A stretch of DNA of 32,836 nt, taken from the NCBI GenBank assembly GCA_947492135.1, contig CANLQR010000021.1, forward strand, positions 1 to 32,836. Direction: 5' to 3'. The notes below the pieces were generated by a model. It saw nothing but the letters and a program-made list of their open reading frames with translations. It searched no databases and had not been told where the DNA came from. A program made the translations under genes and the position numbers. How positions within the stretch are numbered: position 1 is the first letter of the stretch; the number at the start of each line of letters is the position of its first letter. This document shows, piece by piece, positions 17,836 through 23,109 of this stretch. The stretch is from Deltaproteobacteria bacterium (lineage in GTDB: Bacteria > Myxococcota_A > Polyangia > Nannocystales > Nannocystaceae).

Positions 17836-17932
17836 CCATCAGTTCACCGTCGGCAGCAGCGACGCGGTGTCGGCGTAGTCGAGCATCTGCCGGGCAAAAT
17901 CGTCCGGAAACTCGATCTTCACGTCCACGATC
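17694..17932. repeat. Left 239-bp direct repeat bounding the inserted region
   Basis: This stretch matches 27434-27671 in the same orientation with 11 substitutions and one 1-base gap. It contains the last 47 codons of the intact glycoside hydrolase gene followed by the last 31 codons, including stop, of an M49 peptidase on the minus strand. Homology stops sharply after CACGATC on the right and before CCGGTCACTG on the left. Confidence 0.95.
17839..17932 (-). pseudogene. Orphan C-terminus of the M49 dipeptidyl peptidase
   Basis: Reads in the minus strand as IVDVKIEFPDDFARQMLDY and then ADTASLLPTVN and stop. This equals the end of the complete peptidase encoded at 27578-29677 except for Phe for Tyr and Asp for Glu. 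Upstream (above 17932) the similarity ends and no start or catalytic part is present, so it is a remnant left by the insertion event. Confidence 0.92.
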
Positions 17933-17959
17933 GTACCGCGCTCGGCGATGCGGCCGTGT

Positions 17960-18010
17960 GCTCGGTCGGCTGAGCCCGCCCGACAAGCGCGTTGGCGGCG
18001 ACGACCGAGC
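17960..18010. promoter_or_regulatory. Inverted repeat ahead of the small toxin-module-like gene
   Basis: GCTCGGTCG (17960-17968) and CGACCGAGC (18002-18010) are perfect 9-base arms 33 bases apart. They lie 26-76 bases before the start of the 68-residue gene and just inside the left island boundary. A repressor site for an autoregulated module is possible; a chance palindrome in GC-rich DNA cannot be excluded. Confidence 0.3.
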
Positions 18011-18035
18011 GTCGCGCTCGTGGTACATTCGAAGG

Positions 18036-18242
18036 ATGTCGACGGCCGCGGAACGCATGCGCATGGCACTGGACCTCTCCGAGTTGGCAGAGGCGGTCAT
18101 GCGCGAGAACCTCCGTCGGCAGCACCCTGACGCGACCCCACTTGCACTCGAAGCGCTGCTCACCGAGTGGTTTGCGACGCGTCCCGGTGCGGAGCATGGC
18201 GATGCCGAGGGCCGCCCCATCGATCCCTCGCGGTTCGGATGA
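18036..18242 (+). CDS. Small protein, partner of a nucleotidyltransferase (putative toxin-antitoxin half)
   Basis: A 68-residue helical protein: MSTAAERMRMALDL, then ELAEAVMRENLRRQHPDA, then a segment with LLTEWFATRPGAEHGDAEGRP. Short proteins of this style are found directly before nucleotidyltransferase genes of the AbiEii-like superfamily, as here; the stop overlaps the next ATG by 4 bases (ATGA). A role as the antitoxin-side partner is an inference from that arrangement. The gene looks intact while its partner is broken. A GAAGG element touches the ATG, closer than usual. Confidence 0.6.
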   Translation: MSTAAERMRMALDLSELAEAVMRENLRRQHPDATPLALEALLTEWFATRPGAEHGDAEGRPIDPSRFG

Positions 18243-18551
18243 GCAAGCTGATCGAGTCCCTGCGCCGCGCGAGCGACGACCTTCACGCCATCGGTGCACG
18301 CTCCGCATTGATCGGCGGCCTCGCCGTCAGCGTTCGAACCGAGCCCAGAACCACCCGTGACGCTGACTTCGCGGTGGCCGTCGTCGATGATCGACACGCG
18401 GAGTCCATCGTCGGCGCGCCGCGTTGCCGATGAGGCCGAACTCGAGCGCGCGAGGCTGGCGGTCGACCTCATCCACGCCCGCGGCTTTGCCCGAGGCCGT
18501 GACTTGGGACTCGCCCTCGCCGAAGCGATGCGCGACCTCGGCGAGCCGTGA
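18239..18551 (+). pseudogene. Broken nucleotidyltransferase (AbiEii-like), internal deletion and frameshift
   Basis: The ATG at 18239 starts MSKLIESLRRASDDL followed by the nucleotidyltransferase core IGARSALIGGLAVSV and TTRDADFAVAVVDD, with Gly-Gly and the DxD-like acidic pair. The frame stops at 18433 soon after HAESIVGAPRC. In another frame (to a TGA at 18551) comes DEAELERARLAVDLIHARGF then ARGRDLGLALAE, which resembles the normal C-terminal helices of the same family. Roughly 100 middle residues that the family needs are missing. I read this as one gene with an internal deletion that also shifted the frame. Confidence 0.65.
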
Positions 18552-18609
18552 GCATCGCCGGCGTTTCCCCGCTTGACCATCCACCCGCCCGACGGTGCAT
18601 GGTGACGCC

Positions 18610-19113
18610 ATGTCCGAGCGCGTCCCCACCGACCACCTCGTCCGCACCTCCGAGCTCGACGCCGGCGAGGCGATGCATGTCCGCCACCCGCTCAACCCGC
18701 GCTCGGAGCTGTTCATGACGCGCCTCGGCGATCGCACCGGCCTCGTGCACCTCGGCGTCTCGCTCGCACGCCTCCCGCCGGGCAAGGAGAGCTTCGCGCT
18801 GCACGTGCACAGCATCCAAGAGGAGTGGATCTACGTGGTGTCGGGCACCGGCCACGTGCGCATCGACGACGCCGAGGTCGCGATCCGCCCCGGCGACTTC
18901 ATCGGCTTCCCGCCCAACGGCCCGGCACACCTGGTGCGCAACACCTCGGACGCCGACCTCGTCTACCTGCAGGGTGGCGATCGCCGCGCGGGCGATCGCG
19001 GGTGGTTCCCCGAGCTCGGCCTCGTCGCGTACGAGCACGACGTGGGGCGCATGGCGCTGGTGAAGCAGGACGGGATCGAGGTGCGGCCGATGTCCGACTG
19101 GCTCGCGAAGTGA
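18610..19113 (+). CDS. Cupin-domain protein
   Basis: A 167-residue protein with a single cupin barrel. Motif 1 is LHVHSIQEEWIYVVSGTG, with two His and a Glu for a metal. Motif 2 is RPGDFIGFPPNGPAHLVRN, with the third His. Such proteins bind a metal and act as small isomerases, dioxygenases or sugar/ligand sensors; the function here is open. The ATG at 18610 (MSERVPTDHL) was chosen over 18595 because it begins the conserved-looking part. It sits between the broken nucleotidyltransferase and transposase debris. Confidence 0.82.
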   Translation: MSERVPTDHLVRTSELDAGEAMHVRHPLNPRSELFMTRLGDRTGLVHLGVSLARLPPGKESFALHVHSIQEEWIYVVSGTGHVRIDDAEVAIRPGDFIGFPPNGPAHLVRNTSDADLVYLQGGDRRAGDRGWFPELGLVAYEHDVGRMALVKQDGIEVRPMSDWLAK

Positions 19114-19196
19114 TGCCGTCGCGGGCGAGCCGCGGTCACGCCAGCAGGAGCAGCGTGCCGACCACCGCCGGCACCAGCACCGCCGACCAGACCACG

Positions 19197-19231
19197 GGCT
19201 CTCGGCTCTCGGCTCTCGGCTCTCGGCTCTC
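19197..19231. repeat. Five tandem GGCTCTC heptamers
   Basis: Five perfect copies of GGCTCTC abut the left end of the IS91-type transposase fragment. The fifth copy is part of the sequence shared with the second transposase fragment at 22037, where only one heptamer exists, so the other four are a local expansion. Confidence 0.9.
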
Positions 19232-19352
19232 GTTCAAGAGTCCCTCGCGCTCGGGCGCCACCCACGTCGACCTCGAGCCCGACCGATTCCTCGCGCGACT
19301 GGTCGGCCTCGCGCCGCCGCCGCGGCAGCATCAGGTCCGCGACTTCGGCGGG
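19225..19352 (+). pseudogene. IS91-family (Y2) transposase fragment, C-side piece
   Basis: In the plus strand the sequence reads LSFKSPSRSGATHVDLEPD and continues RFLARLVGLAPPPRQHQVR. This is the late part of IS91/IS801-type transposases, where the family has DGTxxxxxxPxxFLARLxxLxPPPRxHxVRYHG. Upstream the frame runs into heptamer repeats and downstream similarity ends after DFGG, so only about 40 codons survive. Bases 19225-19293 are shared with 22037-22097 except for 8 extra bases here. Assigned from family memory; a profile search would confirm it. Confidence 0.65.
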
Positions 19353-19438
19353 GCACCGACAACGCCGCGTCGGACGGGTACCCGGCCGGCGGCGGGCTGG
19401 AGTCGATCAACGCGATCGTGCTCGACCCGGAGGGGTAG
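19353..19438 (+). pseudogene. Orphan protein tail, unknown
   Basis: A frame different from the transposase piece reads DNAASDGYPAGGGLESINAI and then VLDPEG and a TAG at 19436-19438. It has a natural protein-like composition but no start, and it begins where the transposase similarity ends. I read it as the end of an unrelated gene joined here by rearrangement; it may also be chance. Confidence 0.3.
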
Positions 19439-19474
19439 AGGGTGGGCCGGCGCGCTATCCTATCCCCCGCCTCG

Positions 19475-20434
19475 ATGTCCTCTTCTCCCGACGTCCCGTG
19501 GATCCCGCTCACCGGTGCTGGACTCGATCGCGCCGCGCATCGTCGCCGCGATCCAGCGTGGATCGCCACCGCGCGAGCGTCGAAGCGGGCCCGCGTCCTC
19601 GTCATGCGCGGCGGGGCGTTGCTCGTCGACGCGATCGACGCCACGCGTCCGCCGAGCAGCATCGGAGCCGATGTCGCGCCGGGCCACCCGCTGCGCTGGC
19701 TCTCCGGCGCGCTGGAGCTCGACGACGTGGTGTCGCTGTTCCTCGGCGAGGACGAATCGGGGGCACCGGTGTTCGCGATCGACGTCGCGAGCACCCCCGC
19801 CATCGACGACTCACCGCTGTGCGCCCTCGGCGTCTTCGAGGACTTCCGCGTCACCGCCATGGGGCTCGGACCGTTCGACGGCGGGGCCGCGGCGACCGCC
19901 CGGGCGATGTTCGAGTGGCACCGACACCACCGCTTCTGCAGCCGTTGCGGTGCACCGTCGCGCGCGGTCGATGCCGGGTGGAAGCGCTGCTGCGACGCGT
20001 GCCGAGCCGAGCACTTCCCGCGGACCGATCCCGTCGTGATCATGCTCGCGGTGCGTGACGGTCGATGTCTGCTGGGCCGCCAGCGCGCCTGGGCGCCCGG
20101 GTTGTGGTCGTGCCTCGCCGGCTTCGTCGAGCCCGGCGAGACGCTCGAGCAGGCCGCAGCCCGCGAGGTCCTCGAGGAGACCGGCATCCGCTGCGGGCGA
20201 GCCGAGTACCTGTTCGGCCAGCCCTGGCCGTTCCCGTCGTCGCTCATGCTCGGCCTGCTACTCGAAGCGCTCGACGACACCATCACCGTCGACGACGAGC
20301 TCGAGGCCGCGCGATGGTTCTCCCGCGACGAGGCGATCGCCCTGCTGGAGCGCACCCACCCCACCGGGTTCGCACCACCGCGATTCGCGGTGGCGCACCA
20401 CGTGCTCCGGGCGTGGATCGAGCGCAGCGGGTGA
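19475..20434 (+). CDS. nudC: NADH pyrophosphatase / NAD decapping Nudix hydrolase
   Basis: A 319-residue Nudix hydrolase that splits NAD(H) into NMN(H) and AMP and, in E. coli, removes NAD caps from RNA. Layout: an N-terminal domain of about 150 residues; a zinc ribbon (CSRCG and CDACR, about 155-180); the Nudix box GFVEPGETLEQAAAREVLEE plus TGI (about 216-238); and the NudC signature QPWPFPSS shortly after. The start is ATG 19475 (MSSSPDVPW); the frame is open a little further up, but those residues lack support. It is complete although surrounded by debris. Its stop codon lies exactly at the junction with an AraC-family tail. Confidence 0.93.
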   Translation: MSSSPDVPWIPLTGAGLDRAAHRRRDPAWIATARASKRARVLVMRGGALLVDAIDATRPPSSIGADVAPGHPLRWLSGALELDDVVSLFLGEDESGAPVFAIDVASTPAIDDSPLCALGVFEDFRVTAMGLGPFDGGAAATARAMFEWHRHHRFCSRCGAPSRAVDAGWKRCCDACRAEHFPRTDPVVIMLAVRDGRCLLGRQRAWAPGLWSCLAGFVEPGETLEQAAAREVLEETGIRCGRAEYLFGQPWPFPSSLMLGLLLEALDDTITVDDELEAARWFSRDEAIALLERTHPTGFAPPRFAVAHHVLRAWIERSG

Positions 20435-20564
20435 ACTTCTCGGCTTCGCGGATCCGAGCAACTTCCATTGCGCGTTTCGCCGCTGGACGGGGACAACCCC
20501 GGCGGCGTTTCGGACCCAGCACGCGCGTGCGACGGTCGATGCAATCGACATTGCTGGCGGCTAA
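20430..20564 (+). pseudogene. C-terminal tail of an AraC-family regulator
   Basis: In a frame offset from nudC the DNA reads GELLGFADPSNFHCAFRRW then TGTTPAAFRTQHA and a TAA at 20562-20564. This is the second helix-turn-helix of AraC/XylS regulators, where the family has GFxDxSxFxRAFKRWxGxxPxxYR. The first helix-turn-helix and the rest are absent, because nudC occupies the upstream DNA. It is a gene end joined to the nudC stop by a past rearrangement. Confidence 0.75.
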
Positions 20565-20626
20565 GGACAGCGCAGTGGCGCGCGCTGCCATACACGGGCG
20601 GTGTCGATGCGCCCACCTTGGGTGGC

Positions 20627-21232
20627 GTGTCCATCACTTGCACCCCCACCACCCCCACCACCGCCACCACCCTGGTCTCGTTCATCGCCGCGCTGCTGCT
20701 CCTGCCTGCACTCGCCCACGCCGATGCCACCGCCGGCGGCGCAACGCCTTCGCCGGGTTCGTCGTCCCCGCCCACCGCCCTCGACAGGTGCAAGTCGATG
20801 AAGCGCCGGGTTCGCGGCCTGTGCCACGGCCACGAGCTCGGTCTCAATGGGTTTCGCGCACCGTCGATGGGTCTCGAGTATCGGTACTCGATCGTGTCGG
20901 TCCACGCAGGCGCGTATACGACGATCGTTTCAAAGAACGATCGCGGCCGAAACGAGGCCACATGGTTTTTCAAAGCGGGCGCGACACTGTATTTTTTGCC
21001 GATCTCGTTGTACCGGCAACGCCCCTCGGAGTTCTACGTCTCGGCCTCGTACGTCCGCGGTTTCAACCACGATTGGACCGACCGCAACGGCGTCATGGCC
21101 GAGCTCGGTTGGCGATGGATGGTGTGGCGTGGCATCAATATCCGCATGGGGGTCGCGGTCCTCGTCGGGCAGGGGGCCCGGTCGGTCAAGGTCAACCCTA
21201 CGCCGGGGATCGGCTATAGCTTCGCGTTTTGA
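20627..21232 (+). CDS. Exported outer-membrane-like beta-barrel protein
   Basis: About 201 residues from a GTG at 20627 (TTG at 20618 also possible). The start has a Thr/Pro run, then a hydrophobic segment (LVSFIAALLLLPALAHADA) with a normal signal-peptidase site, a short Ser/Pro linker and a part with alternating beta strands: GLEYRYSIVSVHAGAYTTIV, TWFFKAGATLYFLPISLY, SEFYVSASYVRGFNHDW, INIRMGVAVLVG. It ends GIGYSFAF; a final Phe is the usual signature for insertion by the BAM machinery. A small barrel with about eight strands is likely. No family recognised. Confidence 0.65.
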   Translation: MSITCTPTTPTTATTLVSFIAALLLLPALAHADATAGGATPSPGSSSPPTALDRCKSMKRRVRGLCHGHELGLNGFRAPSMGLEYRYSIVSVHAGAYTTIVSKNDRGRNEATWFFKAGATLYFLPISLYRQRPSEFYVSASYVRGFNHDWTDRNGVMAELGWRWMVWRGINIRMGVAVLVGQGARSVKVNPTPGIGYSFAF

Positions 21233-21426
21233 TCGACGGCCCGCGAGATTGACATCGTTGAGAGCGGGAGTTGTGGTGCTCATGAGTGCGTCCTTGGTCT
21301 CGACCGCCGGGTGAGCACATCCCGTGCCTCCCGCGAGAGCGAACTCGACGACGATCCGTCAGCGACACGCTCGGCCACGCGTGGGGAACGCGCGGTCGCT
21401 CGACGGCCCGAGCGTCGCGAGCATGC

Positions 21427-21921
21427 TCACGGCAGCACGAAGCCCGCGTCGGGTACCCACGTCACGTGCAGCTTGCGTCCGCCGTAGCCCGCGAACGCAG
21501 CGCTATGCGCTACGCGCGACATGTCGTCGTCGCGCGTGTCGTAGGCGGCGACCCAGTCGAGCAAGAACGCGAGCTTGCTCTCCTGCTCCGCGGGCGTCGC
21601 GTACTTGTGCGGCTCCCATGGTCGCGCCCGGCAGTTCGCGAGGCAAACCTCGCGACCCGGGTCCAGGAAGACCAGAAACGGCGAGTGCTCGAGCGTCGCG
21701 GTGACGAGGCGCCCATAGCAGCCCTCGATGACCCAGCTCGGATGCGCCGCGCAGAATGATTCGACGTCGGCGCACGCGGTGGCCAGGTCGCGCGCGACTG
21801 CGATCTTCCCCGGCGCCCATGCCAATGTGTCGAGATCGAGGATCTCGGCATTGCGCCGCGCAAGCCACCGCGCCAGCGTCGACTTGCCCGAGCCGGAGTT
21901 CCCGAGGATCGCGACGCGCAT
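21427..21921 (-). CDS. Small P-loop kinase-like ATPase (FlaR/adenylate-kinase type)
   Basis: A 164-residue protein with a Walker A loop near the start (GNSGSGKST, residues 7-15) and a conserved acidic/Trp segment (EILDLDTLAWAPGK). It then has WVIEGCYG, a Walker-B-like strand LVFLDPG, an Arg-rich lid (LANCRARPWEPHKY) and KLHVTW at the end. This is the layout of the small nucleoside-kinase-like proteins annotated as FlaR or DNA topology modulation proteins; their true substrate is unclear. The gene stands alone on the minus strand inside the island, flanked upstream by the second transposase piece. The 194 bases before its stop (21233-21426) hold nothing I recognise. Confidence 0.8.
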   Translation of the reverse strand: MRVAILGNSGSGKSTLARWLARRNAEILDLDTLAWAPGKIAVARDLATACADVESFCAAHPSWVIEGCYGRLVTATLEHSPFLVFLDPGREVCLANCRARPWEPHKYATPAEQESKLAFLLDWVAAYDTRDDDMSRVAHSAAFAGYGGRKLHVTWVPDAGFVLP

Positions 21922-21969
21922 GGGTATGCAGGATGCCCGAGGAATTTGCGCGAAGGGCGTTTGCCGGTG

Positions 21970-22097
21970 GAACGCAACCTACTGCGCCCACCGTTTGCGC
22001 ACGACGCGGTGGCCGAGCTGCCCGATGGTCGCGTCCGGCTCTCGTTCAAGAGTCCCTCGCGCTCGGGCGCTCGACCTCGAGCCCGACCGATTCCTCG
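21970..22097 (+). pseudogene. IS91-family (Y2) transposase fragment, N-side piece
   Basis: Plus-strand translation gives ERNLLRPPFAHDAVAELPDG then RVRLSFKSPSRSGA. This matches the part of IS91-type transposases with RYxxRPPxAxxxxxxLPDGRV. It then shifts frame into DLEPDRFL because 8 bases present in the other copy (19258-19266 region) are missing. The 61 bases from 22037 to 22097 are identical to the fragment at 19225-19293 apart from that gap. The two pieces overlap and together cover one longer stretch of the same transposase. Confidence 0.7.
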
Positions 22098-22206
22098 GGG
22101 CGTGCTGCGGGTCGCGACCCGGTCGTTGGTCGCGCCGATCGTGAGCCACGTGAGCTGGGTTCTCGGCGTGCTCGTGCTGTGGCCGCTGGTGTTCGTGGGC
22201 TCCTGA
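22098..22206 (+). other. Open stretch coding a hydrophobic tail
   Basis: Directly after the transposase piece the frame reads VLRVATRSLVAPIV then SHVSWVLGVLVLWPLVFVGS and TGA. It looks like a membrane-spanning C-terminus without its own start. It may be the end of a lost membrane-protein gene or chance; nothing else supports it. Confidence 0.25.
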
Positions 22207-22248
22207 ATCGCCGTGATCCGCCCAGCGTCGTCCGGCGTTTCCTTGGAC

Positions 22249-22719
22249 ATGTACGCACTCCCCACCCTCGCTCTGCTGCTCCCGCTCGTGAGTCCCTCGT
22301 CCCCGCCCGGCACCGCCGCCGAGCCCAGACCGATCGCTGCGGCCGACGACGACTGCGCCAAGTCCGTCGTCGAGATCGACATCGATGTCGAGACCGGGCT
22401 CGTCCACGCGTTCGATGGCACCCGGTGGACCACGCTCGCCGGCGACCTCGTGGTGTACACCGGCGGGCTCGAGGAGGTGACCCTCGACATCCACTACTCG
22501 ACGGGCGAGTGGATCGCGGCGGTCTCTGCCGATGACGGCAGGCCCGTGCGCCTCGCGACCATGCAAGGCGCCCTCCGCGTCGGGCTGGACGCCGGTGCGC
22601 AGCGCGTCGTCATCTCGAGCACCGCGCGCGACCAAGGTGCCTCGGCGATGCTCGCGATGACGCCCGTGGTGCCCGACGTCATCATCCGGCCCGATAAGGA
22701 CTGCCCGCCCCCGACCTGA
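22249..22719 (+). CDS. Small exported protein, unknown function
   Basis: A 156-residue protein with a signal peptide (MYALPTLALLLPLVSPSS, then Pro/Gly/Ala) and a mature part of about 125 residues. That part reads as beta strands: VVEIDIDVETGLVHAFDG, GDLVVYTGGLEEVTLDIHY, WIAAVSADDGRPVRLATM, GLDAGAQRVVISST. One Cys near the start of the mature part and one in the tail (KDCPPPT) could form a disulfide. I do not recognise the family. The GTG at 22213 would add 12 residues before the signal; ATG 22249 fits better. Confidence 0.55.
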   Translation: MYALPTLALLLPLVSPSSPPGTAAEPRPIAAADDDCAKSVVEIDIDVETGLVHAFDGTRWTTLAGDLVVYTGGLEEVTLDIHYSTGEWIAAVSADDGRPVRLATMQGALRVGLDAGAQRVVISSTARDQGASAMLAMTPVVPDVIIRPDKDCPPPT

Positions 22720-22786
22720 GCGGTCGGGTCACGGCTACACTGTCGTCCGGTCCACCGAGGCGACACTGGCGACCCGAATCCATCAA

Positions 22787-23029
22787 GTGCATCGCGATCA
22801 AGCCGGCGGCGCCATCACGCGGGTGAAGATCAGCGCCGACGGCAAGACCCTGAAGGACACCCAGAAGGCCGCCATCATCGCGCTGATCCGCTCGGGCGAG
22901 TCGGTCTCGACGGCGCCACCGAGCGGAACCGGCGCGCGCGTGCTCGTGGTCGACGCGATCAAGCCGTACTTGAAGACCGACAAGAACGGGACCGAGGCCG
23001 ACAACCTCGGCAACCTACCGACGTACTGA
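22787..23029 (+). CDS. DUF3892-like small protein
   Basis: An 80-residue protein from a GTG. It reads GGAITRVKISADGKTL, a helix with AAIIALIRSGESV, a strand ARVLVVDAIKPYL and the ending EADNLGNLPTY. The opening ITxVRxxxxG and the closing DNLxNLP are the marks of DUF3892, a small domain of unknown role common in bacteria and archaea. It converges with the RCC1-repeat gene across a bidirectional terminator. Confidence 0.65.
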   Translation: MHRDQAGGAITRVKISADGKTLKDTQKAAIIALIRSGESVSTAPPSGTGARVLVVDAIKPYLKTDKNGTEADNLGNLPTY

Positions 23030-23070
23030 CGCGCGGGGGCGCCAGCGTCGCGCCGCCGTGCGCGTCGAGC

Positions 23071-23089
23071 AAAATCGCGCGGCGATTTT
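23071..23089. terminator. Bidirectional hairpin terminator
   Basis: AAAATCGC and GCGATTTT form a perfect 8-base stem around a GCG loop, ending in TTTT on either strand. It lies between the stop of the DUF3892 gene (23029) and the stop of the RCC1-repeat gene (23110), which face each other, so it suits both. The stem is short. Confidence 0.6.
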
Positions 23090-23109
23090 CATCCGTTCCG
23101 CGCTCGTGA

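Noticed and set aside
17839-18069. A separate 76-residue gene on the minus strand at the left boundary
   Set aside because: Its last 30 residues are the M49 tail; the rest is non-homologous boundary sequence, so it is a remnant and not a gene.
19197-19231. CRISPR-like repeats
   Set aside because: The units are adjacent 7-mers without spacers. The 10-bp array at 10631-10670 also lacks spacers, and there are no cas genes.
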